A stretch of 64,000 nt of DNA, from NCBI GenBank assembly GCA_006503535.1, contig QYRS01000004.1, positions 1,302,001 to 1,366,000 on the forward strand, in the 5' to 3' direction. Position 1 is the first letter of the stretch. Each line of letters begins with the position of its first letter. A program made the position numbers and the translations under genes. Of this stretch, positions 22,802 through 32,647 are shown piece after piece. This DNA is from Arthrinium phaeospermum. Its lineage: Eukaryota; Ascomycota; Sordariomycetes; Amphisphaeriales; Apiosporaceae. The notes under the pieces are model-generated. The model made no database searches. It was not told the DNA's origin and worked only from the letters and a program-made list of their open reading frames with translations.

Positions 22802-23739
22802 GAGGGTTCGGTATCTACCGACCGTCCCTCATCAACAACTGTCTCGGGCGCAAACCACAGGTAGGCTACCTTAATGGCTTATAAAACATACCCAAAGGAG
22901 ATCAACTAACAGATTCTTTAGATATCGAAGAGCGCACGAGACATATACACGCAACAAGTTGTCCTCATCCCTTTCCCAAAAACGAAGAAACAAAGTTTGG
23001 TCAAAGTAATACGAGCTATGAAATGAATGGACGACTTCCCAAAAATTACCTGTTTTCCCCCTTTTCTTTTCCTTTTCTTTTCTCCGAATTGTCTTTTTCC
23101 TTCTCGATTGTTGTACTTGTAACCAGAATGTCAACGGCGGAGCTTTCTTCTCTTCTCTTTTCCTTTCCTTCATTCAGGAGCAATTTTCAGGGAGGGCCGG
23201 TGTTAGAGCGGTCTGCATGGGGATCTTGGCATCGCTGTTACAGGTTTCTAGACCGGCGAGGTCAGGGGTTATCTTGGAGCATGTTTTGGATAGAACTAGT
23301 TTAAACAAAGTGTAATACGAGCATGAGGGGTTTATTTTTTGTCGTCACAAATTCGTCTAAGATCGGTTTCCCCTTGTGCCTGCCATCGAGCACCCTTACG
23401 AGAAATAGGGGAAGCGTCATACAAGGGTACGTCTGACAGAATACACACAAAATCGACTTCAAGTTGCGCCATTTGCTAACAAACCAGAGTATTTCGTGAC
23501 CAGTGACACGGTATTGCTAATATATGATATAGTTTAATTAAACTGGCCGGCCAGGGATATCGCAGCCCGCTGTCTAAATTGCAGAGTCGAAGATTGCCTC
23601 GGGTGAAAAAGACAAAGACCGAATATGCCAGCTCTGTACAAACAAAGTAGAGCCCGCCACTCTGAGAGCCCTTTGTCATCCTATTTGTCCTGCAGTAACT
23701 CTCTCCCCACATCGACCGGTCCATCGATCAATCAATCAA
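22802..23739. other. convergent intergenic region
   Basis: This is the shared 3' flank of the WSC gene (+) and the LysM gene (-). It contains A- and CT-rich stretches (for example 23050-23180) and no coding-like frame. Confidence 0.6.
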
Positions 23740-26013
23740 TCAGTTGGCCGTACCGCCCTTAGTAAGCTGGAAAAGCGCAGTGCTACCTCGGTTCCTTCTC
23801 ATGCGCATCGACCTCTTGGTAGTCGCCGAAGACGTGTTGCTCAGCAGCTCGCCCTCGGCCTCGGCCTTATCCACGGCCGCCGCCACCTCCTCAGCCGCCG
23901 CCGCCGGGACCTCGCCCGCGGCAGCAGTGCACACGGGCACGTTAATGACCTGCCCTTCCTGCAGAGCGAATTGGTCGACGTCCGGGTTGGCGGCCACCAG
24001 CGCGTCGGACGAGATACCCAGCCCGGCCGCGATGGTGACGAAGGCGTCGCCCGCCTGTACGACGGCTGTACCCTCGCCGCCCTCGACGCACGTCGCCTCG
24101 GCGGCGGCCGCCAGGCACGACGTGTCGTCGGGCGCCGCCATGGCCACGGGCACCGTCAGCGTCTGGTTCGGGAAGATGACGTCGATGTTGGCGATGGCGT
24201 CGGCGTTGGCGGCGGCGATGTCGCAGATGCCCGAGCCCAGCGACTTGGCGATCTTGCCTAGGGTGTCCTATCGACTCTCGGCGTTAGTATTTACTCTTTT
24301 TGGAGGGAACAGGATGTCTTAAGAGGGAATAATGGAAAATTCTTAAATAAACGGTTCCTCTTCCCTCGTGAGACACTGGGATAATATGGATCCAATAAAC
24401 ACTGAATCAGGAAGGAATAAACCCCGAAAGTCGCTTACCTTCGGCTGCACCACATACGCGACGCTCTGCTGCGCGCTTTGTTCGCGCTCGGCACAAATGG
24501 CCTCGCAGTCGGCACCTTCGGCTACGGCGCCCGCCTCGGCGGCAGCGCCAAAGTCGGCTTTCTCTGCTGCGGGAGCTTCGGCTGCCGCTGCGGCTTTTAC
24601 TTCAGGGTGTGCCTGATCTGCTGCGACGGCAGGGTGAGCTGCGACCTCTTCATCGTCTACGGGGTGGGCGGCGGCCTTTTCCTCTTCAGCAGCCGCCTCG
24701 GGATGGACGGCAGCGATCTCTTCAGCCTCTTCGGGATGGACGGCGGCGATCTCTTCAGCCGCCTCGGGATGGACGGCGGCGATCTCTTCAGCCTCTTCGG
24801 GATGGACGGCAGCGATCTCTTCAGCCGCCTCGGGATGGACGGCAGCGATCTCTTCAGCCTCTTCGGGATGGACGGCGGCGATCTCTTCAGCCTCTTCGGG
24901 ATGGACGGCGGCGATCTCTTCAGCCGTCTCGGGATGGACGGCGGCGATCTCTTCAGCCGCCTCGGGATGGACGGCAGCGATCTCTTCAGCCGCCTCGGGA
25001 TGGACGGCAGCGATCTCTTCAGCCGCCTCGGGATGGACGGCGGCGATCTCTTCAGCCTCCTCGGGGTGGGCGGGGATCTCCTCAGCAGCCTCATGTTCTT
25101 CCGGCGCGGCGACCTCCTCTGGTGTGACCACTGGTGGTACGTGAGCTTCGGCCTTATCTTCAGCAGCCTCGGCCTCTTCACCCTCCTCTGCGGCGGCCTC
25201 CTCTTTTTCGGCCTCGTGGGCGGCGGCCTTTTCCTCTTCAGCAGCTTCGGCCTCGTCTACCTCGGCCTCCGGGTGGGCGGCGGCCTTTTCCTCCTCCTTA
25301 ACAGCTTCGGCCTCGTCTACCTCGACCTCCGGGTGGGCGGCGGCCTTTTCCTCCTCCTTAACAGCTTCGGCCTCGTCTACCTCGGCCTCCGGGTGGGCGG
25401 CGGCCTTTTCCTCCTCCTTAACAGCTTCGGCCTCGTCTACCTCGGCCTCCGGGTGGGCGGCGGCTTTTTCCTCTTTAGTAGCCTCGGCCTCGTCTACCTC
25501 GTCTGCCTCGTCTACCTCGGCCTCCTTAGCAGCCTCCTCGTCTATCGGATGGGCGGCAACCTTTTCTGCTGCAGCTTCTTCTTCTGGTATGTGAACTTTA
25601 ATTTCGGGTCAGTGGATGTCTGGGGCGTATATTCCGCGAGCTTGCCCTGTAGCGTACCTGGTAGCGAGGCCTCCTCTGGTGCGGCCTCCTCCTCAACAGC
25701 ATCGGCGTTCTCTGCGACCTCTTCCGGCGCGGCGACCTCGGCTTCCTCTGCTTCCTCCGCGGCCTCTTCCGCTGCGACGACCTCTACTACAGGATGGGCC
25801 TCAGCAACCTTAGCCTCAGCGGCGGCTTCTTTGGCGATGGAGTCTTCGCGGATGCGCTTTTGTGGATGTTAGCCCAGCCAGACTGGAGGGGTGGTTTGGA
25901 TGATAATGGGCAATGGGGATGCAGTATCCCTAATAACTTACAATCTGGCGAAAAGGAGGAAAAGCAACTACCGAATCTACCGCGAGGAACCAGAGAACAT
26001 TTGAGGCGCGCAT
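23740..26013 (-). CDS. secreted LysM protein with long HPE/acidic repeat region
   Basis: Four exons on - (26013-25942, 25856-25658, 25595-24439, 24267-23740; introns 85, 62 and 171 bp) join in frame to give about 651 residues. The N-terminus (SNVLWFLAVDSVVA) looks like a signal peptide, slightly weakened by an Asp. The centre is almost entirely Ala/Glu/His/Pro repeats: about four 20-residue units containing VKEEEKAAAHPE (123-215) and about twelve 11-residue units of EEIAAVHPE type (264-389). Two LysM-like modules follow. The first has YVVQPKDTLGKIAKSL and ends in FPNQTLTVPV (about 460-515); the 171-bp intron falls inside it after QPK. The second has VVQAGDAFVTIAAGLG...EGQVINVPVC. LysM modules bind chitin or peptidoglycan. 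Fungal secreted LysM proteins often act on chitin at the wall or in host interaction, but whether this is an effector is unknown. The C-terminus is basic (KRSMRMRRNRG). Confidence 0.82.
24696..25070 (-). repeat. coding 33-nt minisatellite, about 12 units (EEIAAVHPE)
   Basis: Tandem 33-bp units in exon 3 of the LysM gene encode (A/E/T)AEEIAAVHPE. Differences between units are few and mostly at the first residue (Ala, Glu or Thr). Confidence 0.93.
25222..25500 (-). repeat. coding 60-nt repeat, about 4 units
   Basis: 60-bp units (25261-25320, 25321-25380 and 25381-25440 almost identical, plus flanking partial units) encode a 20-residue period containing EVDEAEAVKEEEKAAAHP in the LysM protein. 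Confidence 0.92.
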
Positions 26014-27544
26014 GTTGACGATATGTGTTGAAAAGACAGGAGGGTTTGTTTGGTGATTAATGATAGTTCGGTCAACGAATGTGTGAGAGAGAGCCGGTCT
26101 CGGTAGTCGAATTCTCGCAGAGAAGTTGGATGGGCAGACAGATACAGAACTGGATGTATATGACGATACGCAGGCGCACCACTATATACACGTATAGCCT
26201 CGCTAGAGAAATCCGCATCTCTCTGGCGATTACATGGATGACTGAGGCTCGGCTATCTTGGGCCTTGAACAAGATCGCGCGTATGGCATCTTGGCGTCTC
26301 CCTGGTGAGACGGATGTGTTCGCTGGAGGCCTATAAACGGCGCACGACAAGCCTATTATTTGTCAATAGTCGGTCACATTGGAAGGAGTTGCCCGAACCT
26401 CGGTTGCAACTGGTGTATGTATACCCGGGTGGCGAGTCATCGTCCCATCCAACACCGCCCGGCGCCGGGCTGCCAAGTACGGACCGTGATTGACCATTGT
26501 CTGATCAGGTTTGAAGAGAAAGAAAGAGCAGAAGATCTCGAGCCTAATCGTTTGCCCTCCACAAGACACCCTGCGACTATCGAACGCTCGGCAGTCGTCG
26601 GGGAAAGGTTAGGCGAGTCATGTTTGGCGGCCAGAATAGAAAGAGAGGCCAGAAGTCGATGTCTGTCGCAGCTGGGTCATATTGAACCTCGGTCTTCAAG
26701 CTGTGATATGTTCAGCCGGGACTTTTAGACAGGCACTATCGCCAGTTGGCAAAAAGAGATGTGCCGCTCACTCAAGGAGTAAGAACTGTATAGTCACCCA
26801 ATAGATCTTGCAGACCGACCACACTCATCTAGACCCTCGTATCAGCATAGCATATCCTCTCATGATCGCCAAGTCAAACCCGCCGAGCTTGCTGTGCATG
26901 ATGATTGTCAGAACTTCTCCCCCAAAAACGAACTGTTCGTTAAGTCGTCACCCGCGAGATCTTGTCAGAATTAAGAGAAGTCTGGGCAAATGCCAAACAA
27001 TAGGAGGCTGCGCCACCCGTTTCGTCGCCGTGTATAGACTTCGCATAGGAGCATAAATGCCATGCTATAAGGCGAAGAAGAAGCATGCTCTAGCATCCCT
27101 CATTCTGGCACCTGGGTCGGACACTGCTGATCACCTGCCATCATCTGTTTCTTCGGATGCCATGGAAATGGTCCTTGGTGTTCTGCTGCGCCATATGAAC
27201 ACTAATCACGAGAGTTCAGGGGGATCAACGCCATCAAGAACTTCAAAACTTATGCATCAACTTTGTAGTTCTTTCACTCCCATCCAAACAGATTTCATCA
27301 CATACCAAATGCCCAAAATTTGGAAGAACGCCTAATCATTCATGACTCCGAAGGTAACCCCCCATCAAGGCCATGGCTCTAAACCGCCTCTGGCCATGGG
27401 GTTGAATGCAATTTTGTACCTCGTAACTTCTGCTTGAACGCTCTTTCGTCCAGCTGAGTTGCAACCCCCGAGTCCCAGGCCATGGAGCCTTCAAACACTG
27501 ACCCCCTGACGTACCGAAACGACACCAAAACGAGCTGCTTACGC
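26014..27544. other. intergenic region upstream of the LysM gene
   Basis: The proximal ~200 bases should contain the LysM promoter (TATA-like box at 26183). The remainder has only short frames, such as 27057-27335 on + (92 codons, no domain). The right end is the 3' flank of the SH3 gene. Confidence 0.5.
26183..26188 (-). promoter_or_regulatory. TATA-like box of the LysM gene
   Basis: TATATA lies about 170 bases upstream of the predicted ATG at 26013 on the - strand. Motif and position are the only support. Confidence 0.35.
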
Positions 27545-28473
27545 TTAGAAAATGGAGTTGACAATGTTGCCACCAAACGTAGCACCGGCACCGAAAAGAG
27601 CGGCGTTTCCGAACTTCTTGCCCATCTTCTTACCCATACCCTCCTTCTCGGGCTCGCCCGCGGGCGCGGGCGCCGGCGCAGGCTGGTTGCTGCCCTCGGC
27701 GATGGCCATGGGGGGCGCGCTCGAGTTGTAGGGGTTCTGGTTCGGGGGCGGGCCCTGGTAGCCGCCATACTGAGGCTGCTGCGGCTGGCCGTACGCTGGC
27801 TGCTGGTAGTAGCCGGCGCCGGGGGTGGCGGCCTTCTCGTTGACGTAGCCGTTGCCGCCGCCGTTGTCGCCGCCTTCGATCTGGACGTAGTTCTTGGGGA
27901 AGATGCCCTCGGCGCCCGTGCGCTGGTTGCGGCCCATCCACCAGTCGGCGTTCATGTACTCGTGGACGGCGATCTTGTCGTCGCGCTCAAACGACAGGTC
28001 GCGGGCGTCGGCGGCGTTGTACTTGTACAGGGCGCGGGCCTGGGCGATGACGGGCTTGGACGGCGGCGGGGGCGGGGGCGGGTTGTTGCGCGTGGGCAGG
28101 GCGGGCGGGCCCGTCGTGTTGTAGGCCGGGGGCGCCGGGGACTGGCTGGGCGCCTGCGAGAGGGCCAGGTTGGCCATCGAGTTCACGGGCGGCGACGTGG
28201 GGCCATGGCTCGGGGCCGGGCTGGCGTTGGAGGCGGCGGCGCTGCGCTGGCCCGCGCCGGCCCCGGAGAGAGGGGTCTCGTTGGGGAGCATCTGGTGGAT
28301 GCTGTCAAAGACATTGTCGTCGATCACGCCCTTCTCCAGAAGGTTCTCGAGTTCCTGCCCCAAGGTGGGTTAGCATCGGGTGACAAAGGTAAGTCGCAGT
28401 ATGGTGATCGTACATTCTTGATCAGACGTAGCGACTTGTTGTTCGCCATAATCTCCTGGCGGTCGACCACCAT
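27545..28473 (-). CDS. SH3-domain protein, Lsb/Pin3-like (actin-regulator binding)
   Basis: Two exons on - (28473-28414, 28354-27545) with a 59-bp intron (GTACGA...GCTAAC...CAG) give 289 residues. The N-terminus MVVDRQEIMANNKSLRLIKN joins ELENLLEKGVIDD, the typical N-terminal helix of fungal Lsb-type proteins. A Ser/Pro region with PPPPPPP follows. One SH3 domain lies at about 127-182 with ALYKYNA, DWWMG and GIFPKNYV. After it comes a Gln/Tyr/Gly/Pro-rich low-complexity stretch (QPQQPQYGGYQ) and a conserved-looking end, GMGKKMGKKFGNAALFGAG. Yeast Lsb1/Lsb2 (Pin3) bind Las17/WASP and affect actin patches and prion induction. By homology this protein probably sits at endocytic actin sites. The Q/Y-rich tail may be aggregation-prone. 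Confidence 0.9.
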
Positions 28474-29749
28474 TTTGGCGTTGGGCAGATCGATGCACTA
28501 TCGATCAAGCTAGAGAGAGAGGATGTGATGCCGGGCAGGAGTTGTTGTCTCAGACAATAAGAATAAAATGTATGTATTCGGTTCCCTAACTAGCGAGGGA
28601 AAAAGTCGTAGGTTTAAAGGAGAGGGATGGATGTCAAATCACGAGATTGGATGTCGTCGGGCGAATTGGACAATTGGTTTGGTTCAATGTTTGTTTGAGC
28701 TGGTCTGAGTCGGTTTCCGGGGTCCATTGATAGCCCGTCGATGCCTGCCCAAAGAGTGGCAGTGGCCAACAGCAATGCCCGCTTCATACGTAACACCGGT
28801 GTTACGCATAAAAATGGCCAACCCCCCACCCTTTTCGATCCTTAGGGGCACCTAGTGGCCTTTGTTAGTGGTCTTGGGCTCTTGGGGCCTGTTTGGACAG
28901 CCCGCGAAAGCCGGCTTGGCACGAATAAAACGAACCACCACATGCTGTATATCGTATTCCTGATAACCTAAGCATATATCGGCATACATACCTGCATACC
29001 TTGGATATACAGTATTTTCTAGTATCTGATAACGAAACGACTGTATTGGATTACCATGTGTGCACATTAGACAGTGGCTGTTCTACGTTCGTTCCCTCAT
29101 AGACCTAAAGTACAGACCCCATCGTGAAAGGCCAAAGAATGGTATTTGCTGTCAACCCCGCTATCAATGAAATAATACTTCACTGAACCAGTATGGCGCC
29201 GCCGCTATTCTGGCAAGTTGTAGTCCCCTTGCTTGTCCCAATAAGAAAACCCCATCGTATATGACTGCTGTTGCCGTTCCCTATCTGAACACCGTACCGT
29301 AGGGGACTTAGGACTGAGTGATGGCTACTGGAGAGCGCACTCCCTATACCCATAAAATGAATGCTAATATCAATCGCTTGGTTCTTTGCACTCGCTGATG
29401 TCGCTGTCTTCGCCCTCAGCGGCTGCAGCCCCAAACACCTCCTGCAACTCCTCGAGTATCTCCATGGTATTGTTGTCCAGCTCCCTAGCTCGCTAATTTC
29501 ACTCTGCCTCTCCAAAGTAGTTTCTCTCTCTGTGGCGCGTTCGGCTTCTAGCTCAGCCATCAGTTCAGCTCTCAGTTCAGCTCTCATTTTATCCTTCAGT
29601 TTAGCCTCTAGTCCCGCCTCTTCCAGTTCCTTGTCCAGTTGTGCGATTAGGTCCGCAGATGTAGTCTCGTTATGATCATCGACCTCCTGATCTTCGTCTC
29701 CCTGTTGTTCGCCCACGTTGACGTTGATATCGGAGGCCAATCTAGGTTT
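28474..29749. other. interval between SH3 and EAF genes, including coding-like 3' extension
   Basis: 28474-29170 shows no coding-like frame. On -, 29749-29378 looks protein-coding (acidic coiled coil) and is in frame with the EAF gene beyond its TAG stop. It is described separately. Confidence 0.5.
29378..29749 (-). other. coding-like extension beyond the EAF stop codon
   Basis: After the TAG at 29752-29750 the same frame continues with DINVNVGEQQGDEDQEVDD and a Glu/Leu/Ala-rich coil (AELRAELMAELEAER) to about 29490. The neighbouring frame then reads LDNNTMEILEELQEVFGA and an acidic end before a TGA near 29379. There is no GT donor between about 29675 and 29503 that would join the two frames. 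It may be a decayed former C-terminus, read-through coding, or sequence error. No function is assigned. Confidence 0.35.
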
Positions 29750-30926
29750 CTATTCCTCTTCGCTGACCTCGCTCTTTTCGTCTTCGCTGGCGACCTCGAC
29801 CTCGACCTTTTCATCTTCGCTGGCGGCCATTTCGTCGCCGCCGGCTTCCAGCTCGGCTTCCAGCTGCGCCTCCAGATCGATTTCGAATTCATCGTCCTGT
29901 TGTTGTTCGTCGTCCTCCCCTTCATCTTCTTCAGATTCTGGCTCTGCTTGTTGTATCGGTTGGTGTATTTGCTGTGATAATGACGGCGGCTGTGGTTGCG
30001 ACTTTTGCGGGTTCATGGGACTTGGCAGCTTGAAGTGCTCTTCTTCGCTCATGTCATCCTCTTCCTCCTCCTCGCCATCGGCGTCCTCGTCGTCCTCCTC
30101 GCCGTTAGCAACGAACTCGGAGAAGCGTCGCGGCGGGAATGCTGGAGAGAAGTCGCGGCTCGGTTCCTCGCCTCCGGGGAACTCCAAAACGAGACCACCG
30201 TCGTCGTCGTCGCTGTCTTCCTCCTCGTCCGACTGCGGTGTAGTTTTCTTAATCAAGGGCGGGGGCGCGGGCGCTGCAGCAGCCTTGGGTGCCGCCTTCG
30301 GTTTGGCGGCGGGTGTTTCCTTCTTTTGCTTCCCCTTCGCGGGCGCTGTACTTGATCCCTTGGTCGCCTTCGCGGGTGCTGCGGCTGCGGCCGGTGCCTT
30401 AACCTCCTTCGGCTTCTCGTGAATGGGTATGTTGATGTTGCCGGACGACACCTTGGCGGGCTTTTCTAGGTGAGGGAACTCCTGCCGTAATTTTGCGGCG
30501 CTGTTTTGCGTGGGCGTCTGAGTAAGATTCATGGTGAAGAGCGAGTCCACCTTGTGTAAAACGAATGCTTCTCGCGACGGGTCGAAGATGAGCACGTATT
30601 GGCCGCCGTCGCCTGAGCGCGAGCCTTGATATTTGTACACGCCATTGTCGTTGTAGGAGAGATCGTATTTGGACGGGCCGGCGACCTTGAGTTTGGAAAA
30701 CGGAGGGTTCGTATCGGGTTTGTGGTTGACTTTCGACGTGGGCAGCCAGTTAGCTATACTTGTTCCTCGAAACAACAAAAAAGGGGAAAAGTTATGGGTA
30801 CAGGGTCTGCTTACACCTTACGCCAGTAAATGTCTCCGTAGAGGGTTTACCCAGCAATTCGTCGCTGAGTATCACCGGATACTTGCCGGCCTTGGTGGGA
30901 TCCACGAGGTCGGCCATGTTGGCCAT
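29750..30926 (-). CDS. ELL-associated factor (EAF) family transcription elongation protein
   Basis: Two exons on - (30926-30817, 30758-29750) with a 58-bp intron give about 372 residues. The N-terminus has EAF-type features: ADLVDPTKAGKYPVILSDELLG, TETFTGV, VNHKPDT, and YVLIFDPSREAFVLHKVDSLFTMNLTQTP. In animals and fission yeast this domain pairs with ELL to stimulate RNA polymerase II elongation in the nucleus. The rest is Ala/Pro/Lys-rich, then strongly acidic with Asp/Glu/Gln runs, ending in SEVSEEE. The acceptor is the weakest part of the model: the join gives an extra SIANWLPTSK stretch before VNHKP, and the TAGCTAAC inside it looks like a branch point. A slightly different splice is therefore possible. 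Coding-like sequence continues after the stop. Confidence 0.8.
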
Positions 30927-32647
30927 GGTCGCAACGGTTCTGGCGCAATTGAGAGTGGTTCTACAGCGAAATGGGAAGCACAAGGCAGCAGCTACCGGAG
31001 AAAAAGGGAGAGATGCTCAGCAAGTGCTCTACAGGAATTCAATACGAAGCGAGAATAGGAAGAAGTAACGGCAATGATGTTAAGTGAGTAAGTTGGAGTG
31101 GCATGGGAGAGGATTGGGGGTTAAACTTAGGTAAGTCTGTATGCATGTATTGATTAAAAGAGAGAGTCAGTCTGAGCAGGCAGGACCGTAGTAGCAACAA
31201 TGAGCGCCGATCTCCCTCTTTGTGGACCGGGATCAGATGTGCTAGAAACGCTGAGCGCCCCGCCTGCCTCTTCGTGTTCTAAAAATGGTTTCCTACTGTC
31301 GTATTAGCGGGATATCCGGCAAGGGTACATATCTATCAACATTACCATCTTAGAAACTACTACCTATATGCTACTCTGTTATTCAGCAGAGCAAGGCCAC
31401 GCCCATATCACAAGGCGTCACGGTGCGATTTCGCGCTCGACAAACCCGTATGTGATGCATTCAATGTGAGGAATGTTTATGATTGATTGCCAGAAACTCC
31501 ACATGAACCTACCGCACACCACCTTCCAAACGCATACTGGCTGTTGAGGTTAGACTTCGGCAGGGCAGGCGATCCCAGATAGAGTTCCGACTCGCAGGGG
31601 CGGCGGTTTCTCTGCTGTCGGTACATCAGTTTACCTACGACTACATCAGTCTACATGTAGGTAGGCCTGCCGCATGCGTGGATTTGCGTCGTTAAACAAT
31701 ACGCCAGAGAAACCACTGATGCACGGGCCCCTATTTTTCGGTAAGCAAATGCAAACATGGCCACGAAATGGCGCTGTGGAAGCCACCTAAAGAAGGGTAA
31801 TGGGCTTCACGACTAGAAGAACACACCATTGAATATATTCAGAGGGATCGAGAGAAGTTTTTAGTACACATTGGGGCTGGCTTGGTTTTCAGCAGCGTCT
31901 AGGAACTCTGCAGCCGAGATAGCCGCAATATACCACAACGTTGGTATCGTCTATTGCCATAAGTATTGTGCGCCGGCTCCTGTGTTCACATAGGCATTGT
32001 ATCCAGTAATTTCTGCTCGTCACGGTGCCCCATACACGTACATATCCGTAGAGCTTGCAGGACGGACCTGGAATGGTGCATTAGCCCTTGGTTGAGCACC
32101 AGCAACTGACTCCAGGTCGAAGAAGCAGAGCTCATTGAACATGACCAAACAATCCAGCGGCGCCCAGTTATGCGGCCATACACATATATACCTTGAATAC
32201 ACACTTGCATGCAAACTTCTACACAGAACAATTGTCGATATCACGCTTGTAGTCGTAGGTCCGAAGCGGCTCGAATGTCCGAGTTAAACGGCGAGCCGGC
32301 AGGCCAGAATCCAGAATCCTTAGCCGAGGGCCAGACGTTATCCATACAAATAATGGATAGTGATGGGTATTACAGGGGCTAAAGTAGAGGTCTTGGCGCT
32401 ACCCCTCCACCCACGGGGGACGGGCAACTGGGGTTGGCTCCCGAGGCAAGAGCTGGGGTAAAGCCGCTTCCTCGTCAGCCAATCGAGCTTCCCTTGGAGA
32501 GCTCTCCTCCTCCCCTTTACCTGCAATACTCCCAAGAACTTTTTTTTTATTTCAATCGAGAGGGAATTTGTTGATCTGCAGGCGATAGCTTCTTTCTTTC
32601 CTTCCTTTCCTGTCCCTCCAATCTGTTTTCCCCTCGGACTTGTCAAG
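30927..32647. other. divergent intergenic region
   Basis: 1.7 kb between the EAF (-) and 2-methylcitrate dehydratase (+) start codons. There is a short duplicated tacatcagt motif with an adjacent ctacatgtag palindrome at 31622-31660. No coding-like frame was seen. The last ~130 bases before 32648 are CT-rich leader. Confidence 0.5.

Noticed and set aside
24696..25500. CRISPR-like regular repeats
   Set aside because: The units are contiguous and coding, with no spacers, in a fungal gene.
24478..25872. 464-codon open frame on + across the LysM gene
   Set aside because: It is the antisense shadow of the GC-rich 33/60-bp repeats. The - strand model has splice sites, a signal peptide and LysM modules.
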